Shown: positions 8,172 to 17,391, numbered from the stretch's first letter. The stretch: DNA of 64,000 nt from Sphingopyxis jiangsuensis (GCF_016734905.1 NZ_JAERPO010000002.1:327425-391424), one strand, 5' to 3'. Notes: generated by a model from the sequence alone, not told the origin. Made by a program: numbers and translations.

Positions 8172-8944
8172 CGAGCGACCCACCCGCCGTCGATCACCAG
8201 CTCGATTCCGGTAACGAACCGCGCCTCGTCGCTGGCCAGATAGACCGCCCCCATGGCGATATCCTCCGGCGCACCGACCGCATTGAGCGGACAGAGCGCT
8301 GCGACCGCGCCCCAGGGATCATCCTCGGGGATCGAGCCTTCGCGCACCCAGCCTTCGACGGCGAGTTCGAGCATCGGGGTGCGGATGCAGCCGGGATGGA
8401 TCGAGTTGCACCGGATCGGCAGCGCGTGCGCCGCCCATTCAATCGCAAGGCTCTTGGTCATGTGCCGGACCGCGCCTTTCGACGTGTTGTATGCAAGCTG
8501 GTCGGGATATCCGACGAGCCCCGCGATCGACGAGATGTTGACGACGCTTGCCGGCGCCCCCGCCGTGCCGCCGCTCGCCAGCAAGGGTTGCAGCGTGCGG
8601 CAACCGAGAAACAGGCCGTCGACATTGACCGCCATCACCGACCGCCAGTCGGACAGGCTGTGGTCGGTCATCGGCTTGACGAGCTCGACGCCGGCATTGT
8701 TGACGAGGATCGACAGCGCAGACCCGATGCGGTCGGCGGCAGCTTTCCAGGCTTCTTCGCGCGTCACGTCGAGCGCAAGCGGCTCGGCGCCGATTTCGGC
8801 GGCCAGCGCTTCGACGCCGGCGACGTTGATATCGGCGGCGAATATCGTTGCGCCCTCGGCCGCCATGGCGCGGGCAATGCCTGCCCCAATTCCCTGCGCC
8901 GCGCCGGTCACCAGCGCAATCTTGCCTTTCAGCCTGTCGGCCAT
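8168..8944 (-). CDS. Short-chain dehydrogenase/reductase
   Basis: This 258-residue classical SDR has the cofactor loop TGAAQGIG (13-20), Asp38 after beta-2 (AADIN), which favours NAD(H), NNAG (82-85), Ser139 and the catalytic YNTSK (Y152, K156). The C-terminal part ends in the usual VTGIELVIDGG. It oxidises or reduces an alcohol/ketone pair. As first gene of the leftward operon, before an acetoin-dehydrogenase-like E1 pair, it probably interconverts a hydroxy compound and the ketone fed to that complex. A butanediol/acetoin-type reaction is one possibility, but the substrate is not evident from the sequence. Confidence 0.92.
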   Translation of the reverse strand: MADRLKGKIALVTGAAQGIGAGIARAMAAEGATIFAADINVAGVEALAAEIGAEPLALDVTREEAWKAAADRIGSALSILVNNAGVELVKPMTDHSLSDWRSVMAVNVDGLFLGCRTLQPLLASGGTAGAPASVVNISSIAGLVGYPDQLAYNTSKGAVRHMTKSLAIEWAAHALPIRCNSIHPGCIRTPMLELAVEGWVREGSIPEDDPWGAVAALCPLNAVGAPEDIAMGAVYLASDEARFVTGIELVIDGGWVAR

Positions 8945-9016
8945 CGTCCATCTCCCACGGTCTTTCGATCGGACCTAGGGGAGCGGAGCCGCGGTGACTT
9001 GCGTCAGAATGGCGGC

Positions 9017-10000
9017 TTATTTGGGTTGGAGGGAACTCGCCGCCGAACGCGCCGCCTCGGTGCGCCAGGCGCGCGGCGACATGCCGAACGCGCCGCGAAA
9101 GGCGTGGCTGAAATGTGAAGCATCGGCAAAGCCATGCCGCATCGCGATTTCGGTGATGTTCAAATGCGCCGACGCATGATCGGCAAGGTCGGCGCGCGCC
9201 GATTGCAGACGGCGCTCGCGGATCCAGGTGCCCACGGTCACCCCGAACTCCTCGAACAGTCGATGGAGATAACGCGGACTGAAGCGAAAGGCCTGCGCGA
9301 TGGTCGCGGCCGAAAGCGACGGATCGCCCAGATGCGCAACGATATGATCCTGCACCCGGTTAAGCAGCGCGCGGCGAAAGCTGGTTCCGGCAAGCCGTTC
9401 GGGCGCGGGCCGAAAAGCGGCCGCGACCAGTTCGACCGTCGCGCGCAGCACCGCCGCGCGGTCCTGCGGCGCGACCGTGTCGACCGTCCGGTGGATCTGG
9501 CGCAGGTGCGACAGGAGGATCGCGCCGAGGCCCGCGCTGCCATCGACGGTCAGGCCGCACATGTCCTCGATGCCCGGAACGATGGTTTTGGCCATGCGGT
9601 GCGGGATCATGATCGACAGTTGGTGCAACTGGTCGCTGTTCTGGAACATCGCCGGACGCGTGCTGTCCCACACGGCTATCGTATCGCGGCGGACGACCGA
9701 TTCATTGCGTCCCTGACGGAGCAGGCAATTGCCCTCGTCGAAATAGAGCAGGCAGAAATAATCGTCGGCGCCGCGCCGGACATCGTCGTGGGTGCGGTAT
9801 CCCGTCACCGGATCGCAGACGATGTCGGTAAAGACGAAATCGTCGATCGCGCGGCGGCGCAGCTCGGCATGATAGGCGTCCGAGCCGGCGCGGCTCAGGC
9901 CCCAGTGAAAATGGGTCCGGTCGAACACTTCCTGAAACCCCGGCAATTGGCGCGGCGGCGGCAGGGAAGCGGACGTCCAGCGCTCTTCGCTTAGCAGCAT
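9017..10000 (-). CDS. AraC-family transcriptional regulator
   Basis: This 327-residue protein has an N-terminal AraC_binding_2-like sensing region (about 20-210) and a C-terminal pair of AraC helix-turn-helices (about 225-320): SAATIAQAFRFSPRYLHRLFEEFG and TEIAMRHGFADASHFSHAFRGAFGMSPRAWR. The ATG at 10000 is used because earlier in-frame starts (to 10144) encode non-conserved sequence. It lies between the dehydrogenase operon, in the same direction, and a divergent TonB receptor/cupin/acyl-CoA synthetase operon. It is the natural candidate for the local substrate-responsive activator of both. Confidence 0.92.
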   Translation of the reverse strand: MLLSEERWTSASLPPPRQLPGFQEVFDRTHFHWGLSRAGSDAYHAELRRRAIDDFVFTDIVCDPVTGYRTHDDVRRGADDYFCLLYFDEGNCLLRQGRNESVVRRDTIAVWDSTRPAMFQNSDQLHQLSIMIPHRMAKTIVPGIEDMCGLTVDGSAGLGAILLSHLRQIHRTVDTVAPQDRAAVLRATVELVAAAFRPAPERLAGTSFRRALLNRVQDHIVAHLGDPSLSAATIAQAFRFSPRYLHRLFEEFGVTVGTWIRERRLQSARADLADHASAHLNITEIAMRHGFADASHFSHAFRGAFGMSPRAWRTEAARSAASSLQPK

Positions 10001-10277
10001 GGCACTGCCCCTCTCTCCGACTCCGCAGGCTAGGGCGTTCGGGCCGCCGATGCAATCGGCGCGCCGCAAGGGTTCGCGCCCATACAAAAACCTGTGCGCC
10101 CCCATACAATTTTCGCCGGAAAACCAGTCGGTTTGGCGTGACAAGGCGCCCGACGCCCGGTTCGCCCTCAGTCAAATTTTGCGCCGCTCCGACACATGCA
10201 GTTGCCGCCGCCGCGCCTAGAAGGAGGGAGAAGAGGCCGATCCAACGCAGGTGGGCCGAGACCATGGAGGGGAATAT

Positions 10278-12494
10278 ATGTCGAACCAGTTCCGGATCGG
10301 GCTGTATATGGCGGCGGCTACCACGGCCCTTGCCGTCAGCGCGCCCGCCTTTGCCCAAGAGACAACCGCGCCCGAGCAGGGCGGCGTAGGCGATATCGTC
10401 GTGACGGCACAGAAACGCGCCCAGAATCTGCAGGACGTGCCGATTTCGGTCACAGCCTTCGACGACACGGCGATCAAGGAAGCGGGCTTCACCAACAGCC
10501 TGTCGATCGGCGATCAGGTCCCCAATCTGGAGATCAAGACGTTCGGCGGCGTCCCCAACATCTTCATCCGCGGCGTCGGCAACAACGACTTCAACGCCTC
10601 GTCGATCGGCCCGATCAGCATCTATCGCGACGATGTGGTCGTCGCATCGACCGGCAGCCAGATCTTCTCGCTGTTCGACCTCGAGCGGATTGAGGTCGTG
10701 CGCGGTCCGCAAGGCACCTTGTTCGGCAAGAACACCACCGGCGGCGCGATCCAGTTCTTCTCCAAGCTCCCCGACGATATCTTCGAGGGCAACGCCCGCG
10801 TCGGCTATGGCCGGTTCGACCTGTTCGAGGCCGAGGCGGCGGCCAGCCTGCCGCTCGCCGAGGGCCTGTCGATGCGCGTCGCCGGGATCGTCCGTCGGCG
10901 CGACGGCGAAAAGACCAATCTTTTTAACGGAGAAGACGTCATCAACGTCGATGAGGCCGCGGCGCGGGCCATCATTCGCTGGCAGCCGTCGAGCGACACC
11001 GACATTCGCTTGTCGGTCGGCGGCGGACGCGACCGCAGCGACTATCTGGAAAACAAGCCCGTCGGGACGATCAACGGCGCCGACCTGTTCGGCTATACCG
11101 ATCCCTTCCCCGACAAGGCGAACCTGCTCAACTTCAACGGGCCGTCGCGCAACTACAGCGACAATGTCTTCGTCAATCTCAGCGTCGCGCAGGATTTCGG
11201 CGACTTTTCCTTCCGGTCGCTGACCGGGTACGACAAGAGCGAGGTCGACAACCGCGTCGACGTCGACGGCGGACCGTTCCGCATCGACGAGATCGTGTTC
11301 CTGACCGACGCCGAACAGGTCACGCAGGAGTTCCAGCTCTCCTATGACCGCGGCCCGCTCAATGCGATCGTCGGCCTCTATTATTTTCAGGAGGATCTCG
11401 ACGCCGACAGCGACGCCGACCTGCTCGGCGAGCTCACCTTCGCCCAGGGCGCGCTGCCGCTGATCACGCGCGCGACGCGCAAGAACAAGGCCTATGCCAT
11501 CTATGGCCAGGCAAGCTATGCGGTCATCCCCACGCTGCGGCTGACGCTCGGCGGACGCTACACGATCGACAAGGTACGCGCGACGCACCGCGCCGACCTG
11601 ATCGAAGGCTATTTCGACGCCGACATCCCCAACGGCACGCCGGTGCCGCTCGTCCCGTTCGCATCGCTGAAGGACACGTTCAAATCCTTCTCGTGGCGCG
11701 TGTCGGCCGATCTCGACGTCACCGACGATATCCTCGCCTATGCGAGCATCGACCGCGGCTTCAAGGCGGGCGGGTTCAACATCGGGATCATCACCAGCGT
11801 CGCCGAACGCACGCAGGTCGATCCCGAATATCTGACTTCCTATGAGATTGGGCTGAAGACCACCCTCTTCGACCGCCGCCTGCGGCTGAACCTGTCGGCC
11901 TTCTATTATGACTATACCGATCTGCAGGTGCTGTCGGTCAACCGCCAGGCGGGAAGCGCGGTGCCGACGCTCGGGCTCGACAATGCGGCCGACGCGACGA
12001 TCAAGGGGATCGAGGTCGAAGCGACCGCGGTGCCGACCGACTGGCTCGACCTCGGGCTCAATATGGGCATCCTCGACGCCACATATAAAAACTACCTCTC
12101 GGGCGCGATCGACCCGGTGACCGGCGATCCGCGCGACTTTTCGGGCAACCGCATGCCGGGCGCGCCGAAATTCACCGCCTCGACCTTTGCACAGGTGACG
12201 ATCCCCGTCGGCGATTTCGAAACGCGCTGGCGCGTCGAATATAACTATACGGGCAAGAAATATTACAACAACGCCGAGGACGAGCTGATCAGCTCGGGCG
12301 AAGGCTATGGGCTGCTCAACCTGCGCTTTGCCTTCGCCAACCCCGACCAGGGGTGGGAACTTGCCGCCTGGGCAAAGAATGTCACCGGCAAGGCCTATAT
12401 CGTCGACGCCACCGACACGAGCGGCTTCGGGTTCGTGCCCCGCTATTATGGCGAACGCGCGACCTATGGCGCCGAACTTTCCTTCCGTTTCTGA
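10278..12494 (+). CDS. TonB-dependent outer membrane receptor
   Basis: This 738-residue receptor has a signal peptide ending near AFAQET and the typical sphingomonad plug start GDIVVTAQKRAQNLQDVPISVTAF. The plug continues with RIEVVRGPQGTLFGKNTTGGAIQF, and the barrel ends in GAELSFRF with terminal Phe. ATG 10278 is preferred over 10251 because a GGAGGGG ribosome site precedes it and the signal peptide begins there. This size and plug type belong to a group often linked to import of aromatic or other small organic compounds in sphingomonads. It is first in an operon with a dioxygenase-like cupin and an acyl-CoA synthetase, suggesting uptake of the substrate those enzymes degrade. Confidence 0.95.
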   Translation: MSNQFRIGLYMAAATTALAVSAPAFAQETTAPEQGGVGDIVVTAQKRAQNLQDVPISVTAFDDTAIKEAGFTNSLSIGDQVPNLEIKTFGGVPNIFIRGVGNNDFNASSIGPISIYRDDVVVASTGSQIFSLFDLERIEVVRGPQGTLFGKNTTGGAIQFFSKLPDDIFEGNARVGYGRFDLFEAEAAASLPLAEGLSMRVAGIVRRRDGEKTNLFNGEDVINVDEAAARAIIRWQPSSDTDIRLSVGGGRDRSDYLENKPVGTINGADLFGYTDPFPDKANLLNFNGPSRNYSDNVFVNLSVAQDFGDFSFRSLTGYDKSEVDNRVDVDGGPFRIDEIVFLTDAEQVTQEFQLSYDRGPLNAIVGLYYFQEDLDADSDADLLGELTFAQGALPLITRATRKNKAYAIYGQASYAVIPTLRLTLGGRYTIDKVRATHRADLIEGYFDADIPNGTPVPLVPFASLKDTFKSFSWRVSADLDVTDDILAYASIDRGFKAGGFNIGIITSVAERTQVDPEYLTSYEIGLKTTLFDRRLRLNLSAFYYDYTDLQVLSVNRQAGSAVPTLGLDNAADATIKGIEVEATAVPTDWLDLGLNMGILDATYKNYLSGAIDPVTGDPRDFSGNRMPGAPKFTASTFAQVTIPVGDFETRWRVEYNYTGKKYYNNAEDELISSGEGYGLLNLRFAFANPDQGWELAAWAKNVTGKAYIVDATDTSGFGFVPRYYGERATYGAELSFRF

Positions 12495-12511
12495 CCAAGG
12501 ACGCACGAACG

Positions 12512-12904
12512 ATGCTGGATGAACGCCTGACGACCGCCGAAATGATGAAATGGGCGCCGCTTGCCGAGGGGATCGAATTCACCCTGCTCTATTCGAGCGC
12601 CGAGACCGGCCGCTGGACCGTGTTGTTCCGTGCGCAGCCGGGCAGCTTCTTCGGCCCGCATCTCCACCTCGGCGCGGGCGAATATTATGTGCTGAAGGGG
12701 CGGATGACCTATCGCATGGGCGAGGCGCCGGCGGGGGCCTATGGTTATGAACCGCTCGACGTCATCCACGAGCACACGGCCTTTCCCGAATATACGGAAT
12801 TGCTTTTCACCAATTACGGACCGGTTGCCTTTCTCGACGAAAAGGGCGAGATTTCATCGATCCTGGACCATAAATTGCTCGAGGAGCTGATGGCGGCGGC
12901 GTGA
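12512..12904 (+). CDS. Cupin dioxygenase resembling acetylacetone (beta-diketone) dioxygenase
   Basis: This 130-residue single-domain cupin starts 17 bp after the TonB receptor. The metal-site residues expected for a three-His iron(II) cupin are present: H50 and H52 in FGPHLHLGAGEYY, and H86 in IHEHTAFP. The pattern GI-x-F/W-x-LL-x-SS-x-ET-x2-WT, then H-x-H-x-G-x-GEY-x4-KGRM and GP-x2-F-x-D, resembles acetylacetone dioxygenase Dke1 as I recall it, and more distantly the 2,4'-dihydroxyacetophenone dioxygenase group. Dke1 cleaves a C-C bond of beta-diketones with O2 to give a carboxylate and a 2-oxo-aldehyde. An acyl-CoA synthetase follows 4 bp later and could activate that acid. It is clearly a cupin; the reaction type is inferred. 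Confidence 0.72.
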   Translation: MLDERLTTAEMMKWAPLAEGIEFTLLYSSAETGRWTVLFRAQPGSFFGPHLHLGAGEYYVLKGRMTYRMGEAPAGAYGYEPLDVIHEHTAFPEYTELLFTNYGPVAFLDEKGEISSILDHKLLEELMAAA

Positions 12905-12908
12905 TCCG

Positions 12909-14777
12909 ATGAGTGCAAGCTATGACGAAGTCCGTGCCGCCAGCCTTGCCGACCCCGACGCCTTCTGGCTGGGCGCGGCGGCGGCGATCGACTGGGACAC
13001 CCCGCCCGATAGGGGATGGGTCGAAGGCGAAGGATGGTTCGCCGGTGCGCGGCTCAACACATGCCGCAACGCCGTCGATCGCCATGTCGAGGCGGGGCGC
13101 GGCGGCGACACCGCCGTCATTTACGAAAGCCCCGTAACCGGGACGCGCCGCCTGATCAGCTTTTCCGAACTGCGCGATGAGGTCGCGCGCACGGCAGGAA
13201 TGCTGGCCGCGCTCGGCGTCACCAAGGGCGACCGCGTCGTCATCTATATGCCGATGATCCCCGAAACACTGTTCGCCATGCTCGCGTGCGCGCGGCTCGG
13301 GGCGGTTCATTCGGTGGTGTTCGGTGGCTTCGCGCCGCCCGAACTTGCCAAGCGCGTCGACGATGCGACGCCGAAAATCCTCCTCACGGCGTCGTGCGGG
13401 ATCGAAGGCAGCCGCATTGTCCCCTACAAACCGCTCGTCGACGAAGCGCTCGAACTCGCGCGGCACCCGATCGACCATGTCGTCCTGCTCCAGCGCGACG
13501 CCTGCGAGGCGTCGATGACCGCAGCACGCGACCTCGATTGGGCCGAAGCCTTTGCGGGCGCCGCGCCCGCGCCGTGCGTGCCGGTTGCGGCGACCGATCC
13601 GCTCTACATCCTCTACACCTCGGGCACCACGGGGACGCCCAAGGGCGTGGTCCGCCAGAATGGCGGCCATGCCGTCGCACTCGCGTGGAGCATGGCCAAT
13701 ATTTATGGCGTGCACCCCGGCGACACCTTCTGGGCGGCGTCGGATGTCGGCTGGGTCGTCGGCCACAGCTATATCGTCTATGGTCCGCTGCTCGCCGGGT
13801 GCACGACGCTGCTTTTCGAGGGAAAGCCGGTCGGGACGCCCGACGCCGGAACCTTCTGGCGCACCATTGTCGACCATGACGTCGACGTGTTTTTCACCGC
13901 CCCCACCGCGATCCGCGCGATCCGCAAGGAAGACCCCGACGGCGGCTTCATCGATGCGACCGGAACCGGACGTCTTAAGGCGATGTTCCTTGCGGGCGAG
14001 CGCGCCGACCCGAGCACGATCGAATGGGCGGAACGGCATTTGAAACTGCCGGTGATCGACCATTGGTGGCAAACCGAACTCGGATGGCCCGCGATTGCCA
14101 CCTGTTTCGGACTTGGCGACACGCGCCGCCGCGCCGGAAGTGCGGGCTTTCCCGTACCCGGCTTTCGCTTTGCTCTGTTCGACGAAGCGGGATGCGGCGC
14201 AGGCAGCGCCAGCGACGGGCGTCTCGCCATCAAGGCGCCGCTACCTCCGGGATGCTTTTCAACCCTGTGGAACAACGAAGCCGGATACGCGCGATCCTTT
14301 GAAAGCTTCCCTGGCTTTTATGAAACGGGTGATGCGGGCCATATCGACGGCGACGGCTTCCTGCACATCATGGGGCGCACCGACGACATCATCAACGTCG
14401 CGGGGCACCGGCTGTCCACAGGACAGATCGAGGAGATCATCGCCGGCCATCCCGCCATCGCCGAATGCGCCGTCGTCGGCGCCGACGACAGAATCAAGGG
14501 CATGGTGCCTTGCGCATTTGCCGTGGTAAAGTCGGGCGCTCCCCGAAACGATGAACTCGCGAGCGAGATTATTGCGCGCGTCCGCGGCAAACTCGGGCCC
14601 GTTGCGGCGTTGAAGCGCGTGTGCATCGTCGACGTGCTTCCGAAAACCCGATCGGGCAAGATCTTGCGTGCGGTGATACGCCGTCTGGTCAACGGCGAGG
14701 ATGTGGACGCGCCGCCCACGATCGAAAATCCGGATGCCTTGATAGCGATCAGAGCCAGCTTGAGGGGAACATCATAG
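12909..14777 (+). CDS. Short-chain acyl-CoA synthetase (propionyl-/acetyl-CoA synthetase type)
   Basis: This 622-residue AMP-forming ligase is of the ACS/PrpE branch. It has the N-terminal ACAS_N region, the P-loop-like YTSGTTGTPKGV (about 235-246), the PrpE-typical segment ASDVGWVVGHSYIVYGPLLAGC, the adenylate motif YETGD and the C-terminal PKTRSGKILR lysine loop used for catalysis and for acetylation control. Its tail, VNGEDVDAPPTIENPDAL, is also PrpE-like. It converts a short-chain acid (propionate, acetate or similar), ATP and CoA to the acyl-CoA. It is the last gene of the receptor-cupin-ligase operon, where the substrate would be the acid released by the cupin. Confidence 0.9.
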   Translation: MSASYDEVRAASLADPDAFWLGAAAAIDWDTPPDRGWVEGEGWFAGARLNTCRNAVDRHVEAGRGGDTAVIYESPVTGTRRLISFSELRDEVARTAGMLAALGVTKGDRVVIYMPMIPETLFAMLACARLGAVHSVVFGGFAPPELAKRVDDATPKILLTASCGIEGSRIVPYKPLVDEALELARHPIDHVVLLQRDACEASMTAARDLDWAEAFAGAAPAPCVPVAATDPLYILYTSGTTGTPKGVVRQNGGHAVALAWSMANIYGVHPGDTFWAASDVGWVVGHSYIVYGPLLAGCTTLLFEGKPVGTPDAGTFWRTIVDHDVDVFFTAPTAIRAIRKEDPDGGFIDATGTGRLKAMFLAGERADPSTIEWAERHLKLPVIDHWWQTELGWPAIATCFGLGDTRRRAGSAGFPVPGFRFALFDEAGCGAGSASDGRLAIKAPLPPGCFSTLWNNEAGYARSFESFPGFYETGDAGHIDGDGFLHIMGRTDDIINVAGHRLSTGQIEEIIAGHPAIAECAVVGADDRIKGMVPCAFAVVKSGAPRNDELASEIIARVRGKLGPVAALKRVCIVDVLPKTRSGKILRAVIRRLVNGEDVDAPPTIENPDALIAIRASLRGTS

Positions 14778-15030
14778 CCCAGGTGCAACGCAATTTGGCT
14801 GATGGGGACTATCCGCCTTTAGGATCAACGCATCTTCAACATCGACGCCAAAGTGCCGCACAGCATTTTCAATCTTGGTGTGACCAATCAGAATCGGCGC
14901 GGCACGCAAATTCCCGGTCGCCTTGCAGATGCGCGATGCCTTCGTTCGGCGTAACGAATGGGCGTAATCTTCGCTTCGTATACCAACCGACGAGACGCGC
15001 ATGATGACGCGTGCTCAACTGCGCCGGCAA
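14772..15030 (-). pseudogene. Remnant of a tyrosine recombinase (integrase C-terminus), frameshifted
   Basis: The minus strand preserves the end of a phage/transposon-type integrase in two frames. QLSTRHHARLVG (about 15021-14986) is in one frame and DYAHSLRRTKASRI...GNLRAAPILIGHTKIENAVRHFGVDVEDAL is in the next, so a frameshift lies near 14990. The second part keeps the catalytic Arg (HSLRR) and His (GHTK), but the usual nucleophile Tyr (VRYLG in relatives) is His (VRHFG). There is no upstream N-terminal or catalytic-core part. It ends against the acyl-CoA synthetase stop and lies about 100 bp from a tRNA-Arg gene, a classic integration site. The 5' limit is approximate. Confidence 0.7.
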
Positions 15031-15126
15031 GAGCGCCAGATCCGCTTGCAGGGGACCCGCGGAACTACGCCACAATGCGCTATCCGGCGATAGTTTACTG
15101 AAATATCTGAATTGTTTGCATGTGCA

Positions 15127-15203
15127 TGGTGCGCCCGGCAGGATTCGAACCTGCGACCACCCGCTTAGAAGGCGGGTGCTCTATCCAGCTGAGCTACGGG
15201 CGC
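15127..15203 (-). tRNA. tRNA-Arg (anticodon TCT)
   Basis: The minus strand folds as a full cloverleaf: acceptor GCGCCCG/CGGGCGC, D-arm with AGCTCAGCTGGATAGAGC, anticodon stem CCCGC/GCGGG around CTTCTAA (anticodon TCT), and T-arm GCAGG-TTCGAAT-CCTGC. Discriminator A and an encoded CCA follow. It reads AGA codons. The integrase remnant lies just downstream of its 3' end, the usual position of an att site. Confidence 0.97.
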
Positions 15204-15261
15204 CCCGGGGTGGCGAATAGCGTGGTTTGCGTCCGGCGCAAAGCGCGTTAAGCAGCGCGGC

Positions 15262-16017
15262 ATGGAAACGCCCCCCTCCCCTGCGGCCGAAGCTGCGCCC
15301 GCGCGCGTCGCCGCCGCGAGCGTGCGGCATTTCCGCTATTACGACCTGGTGATGGCGGCGTTCGTCGCGATCCTGCTGCTCTCGAACATCATCGGCGCGT
15401 CGAAGCCGAGCTTCGTCGCACTGCCCGACGGCAGCCAATGGGCATTCGGCGCCGGGGTGCTCTTCTTCCCGATCAGCTACATCATCGGCGACATATTGAC
15501 CGAGGTCTACGGCTATGCGCGCGCGCGGCGGGTGATCTGGACGGGTTTCGCCGCACTTGCCTTCATGGCGCTGATGGCGTGGGTCGTCGTCGCGTTGCCG
15601 CCCGCCGACGGCTGGCCGGGGCAGGACGCCTATGAGTTCGTGTTCGGCAACAGCTGGCGCATCGTGCTCGCGTCGATGGCCGCCTTTTGGGTCGGCGAAT
15701 TCGCCAACTCCTATGTTCTCGCGCGCATGAAGATATGGACCGGCGGACGCTTCCTCTGGGCGCGAACGATCGGCTCGACTGTCGTCGGCCAGGGTCTCGA
15801 CAGCCTGATATTCTACCCGCTCGCCTTTTACGGGCTTGCCGGATGGCCGGTCGAGCAGCTTTATCAGGTCGTGCTGTCGCAATGGCTGATCAAGACAGCG
15901 TGGGAAGCCGCGCTGACGCCGGTAACCTATTGGGCGGTCGGTGCGTTGAAGCGGCGCGAGGGTGTCGACGTCTTTGACGAGGGCACCGATTTCACGCCTT
16001 TTGGAGCCAAGGTTTGA
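15262..16017 (+). CDS. Queuosine precursor transporter (YhhQ/VUT family)
   Basis: This 251-residue inner-membrane protein has about six membrane segments and the family hallmarks FPISYIIGDILTEVYGYARARRVIW and WVGEFANSYVLARMKIWTGGRFLWARTIGSTVVGQGLDSLIFYP. YhhQ proteins take up queuosine precursors (preQ0/preQ1 or queuine) for tRNA modification. The N-terminal ~30 residues are alanine-rich and cytosolic. The next gene starts 4 bp later, so the two are probably co-transcribed. It is divergent from the tRNA-Arg gene. Confidence 0.9.
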   Translation: METPPSPAAEAAPARVAAASVRHFRYYDLVMAAFVAILLLSNIIGASKPSFVALPDGSQWAFGAGVLFFPISYIIGDILTEVYGYARARRVIWTGFAALAFMALMAWVVVALPPADGWPGQDAYEFVFGNSWRIVLASMAAFWVGEFANSYVLARMKIWTGGRFLWARTIGSTVVGQGLDSLIFYPLAFYGLAGWPVEQLYQVVLSQWLIKTAWEAALTPVTYWAVGALKRREGVDVFDEGTDFTPFGAKV

Positions 16018-16021
16018 CACG

Positions 16022-16408
16022 ATGACGCTGGTGCAACTGGCCGCCCTGTTTCAGGAGCAGAAGCTGTGGATCGTATCCGCGAGCGACCTCAGCAAGGATG
16101 CGCTCCACATCTATTTCGGGCTGGGTCTGTTTCTGGCGGTCCGCCTGCTGTGGCGCTGGCGCGGTGGCTGGATTGCAGCATGGATCGCGACCTTTGCGAT
16201 GGCCTGCGCCGGCGAATGGCTCGACATCGTCGCGGAAATCACGCGATCGACGCTACAGCCCGACACGGCACACTTGCACGACATCTGGAATACGATGTTC
16301 TGGCCGACGGTGCTTATGCTCGTCGGCCGATGGCTGCAACCGCAGCTGTCCCGCGCGACTGCGACGCCGTCAGGCGAGGACGCCGAGCGCCGCCTCAAAC
16401 AGGCGTAG
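16022..16408 (+). CDS. Small membrane protein of unknown function
   Basis: This 128-residue protein has about three predicted membrane helices: [32 protein letters not shown] and [17 protein letters not shown]. Conserved-looking acidic and His residues ([16 protein letters not shown]) lie between them, and the tail is polar. It starts 4 bp after the queuosine-precursor transporter, and its last 39 bp overlap the end of purQ on the other strand. I do not recognise the family. The start at 16022 (MTLVQLA) fits the spacing better than the upstream in-frame ATG at 15962, which lies inside the preceding gene. Confidence 0.7.
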   Translation: MTLVQLAALFQEQKLWIVSASDLSKDALHIYFGLGLFLAVRLLWRWRGGWIAAWIATFAMACAGEWLDIVAEITRSTLQPDTAHLHDIWNTMFWPTVLMLVGRWLQPQLSRATATPSGEDAERRLKQA

Positions 16409-17035
16409 CCCGTCGGTGCCGCCGTGCGCGCGGTCGATCGCGCGCTCGGGGTGCGGCATCATGCCGAGCACGTTGCCCGCGTCGCCCAGAACGCCCGCGA
16501 TGTCGCGCGCCGATCCGTTGACCCCGTCGAGATAACGGAACGCCACGCGCCCCTCGCCCTCGATCCGGTCGAGCGTCGCCGCATCGGCGAAATAATTGCC
16601 GTCATGATGCGCAACCGGAATGTCGATCGTCTCGCCCGCCTGATAGGCGGCGGTGAACAGCGACTGGCTGTTCTCGACCTTCAGCGACACGGTGCGGCAT
16701 ACGAAGTTCAGCCCCGCGTTGCGCATCAGCGCGCCGGGAAGCAGCCCCGCCTCGGTCAGAACCTGAAAACCGTTGCACACGCCGAGGACGGGCACGCCGC
16801 GCGCCGCCGCGTCAGCAACCGCGCGCAGGATCGGCGAACGCGCCGCCATCGCGCCCGAGCGGAGATAATCGCCATAGGAGAAGCCGCCGGGCAACGCGAT
16901 GAAGTCGGTGCCATCGGGAAGCGCCGTCTCGCGGTGCCACACCATCGCGGGCGCGCGGCCGGTGACGGTTTCGAGCGCGACCGCCATGTCGCGGTCGCAA
17001 TTGGAGCCGGGAAAGACGATGACGGCGGTCTTCAT
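16370..17035 (-). CDS. purQ: Phosphoribosylformylglycinamidine synthase subunit PurQ
   Basis: This 221-residue class I glutamine amidotransferase has the nucleophile C87 in GVCNGFQ and the His/Glu pair in PHPERAI (H195, E197). [13 protein letters not shown] is the PurQ hallmark. It supplies ammonia from glutamine to PurL in the fourth step of purine synthesis. purS lies 22 bp upstream in the same direction, while purL is not in the window. Its 3' end overlaps the small membrane protein gene on the opposite strand. Confidence 0.97.
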   Translation of the reverse strand: MKTAVIVFPGSNCDRDMAVALETVTGRAPAMVWHRETALPDGTDFIALPGGFSYGDYLRSGAMAARSPILRAVADAAARGVPVLGVCNGFQVLTEAGLLPGALMRNAGLNFVCRTVSLKVENSQSLFTAAYQAGETIDIPVAHHDGNYFADAATLDRIEGEGRVAFRYLDGVNGSARDIAGVLGDAGNVLGMMPHPERAIDRAHGGTDGLRLFEAALGVLA

Positions 17036-17057
17036 GGCGCGGGTTCCTTCGTACCGG

Positions 17058-17288
17058 TCAGGGACGTTCGATGCGGTAGTTTTCGATCACTGTGTTCGCG
17101 AGCAGCTTCGCGCACATCGCGTCGAGATCGGCGTCGGTTACGTCGTCGGCAACCTCCAGTTCGATGAAGCGCCCCGCGCGCACATCGCTGACGCCGGCAA
17201 ATCCCAGTCCTTCGAGCGCATGATGGATCGCCTTGCCCTGCGGGTCGAGGACCCCGGTCTTGAGCGTCACATAGACATTCACTTTCAT
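17058..17288 (-). CDS. purS: Phosphoribosylformylglycinamidine synthase subunit PurS
   Basis: This 76-residue protein has the PurS pattern [29 protein letters not shown] and a second half [27 protein letters not shown]. PurS is the small dimeric subunit that links PurQ and PurL in the three-part FGAM synthase of many alphaproteobacteria and Gram-positives. It is the first gene of the purS-purQ pair and is divergent from bfd. Confidence 0.96.
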   Translation of the reverse strand: MKVNVYVTLKTGVLDPQGKAIHHALEGLGFAGVSDVRAGRFIELEVADDVTDADLDAMCAKLLANTVIENYRIERP

Positions 17289-17391
17289 CGGGGCAGACCT
17301 TTGTTCGAGCGGGCGGGAATCTGGCCGCGCCTATGCCCGCGAATCACCCGAACGGCAAGGGGCGTGCGAGGGTAAAAAGCGCCTCTTCGGA

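Noticed and set aside
9702..12506. 934-codon open frame on the minus strand
   Set aside because: It is the GC-rich antisense shadow of the TonB receptor at 10278-12494; its translation is low-complexity Arg/Gly/Asp-rich with no domain.
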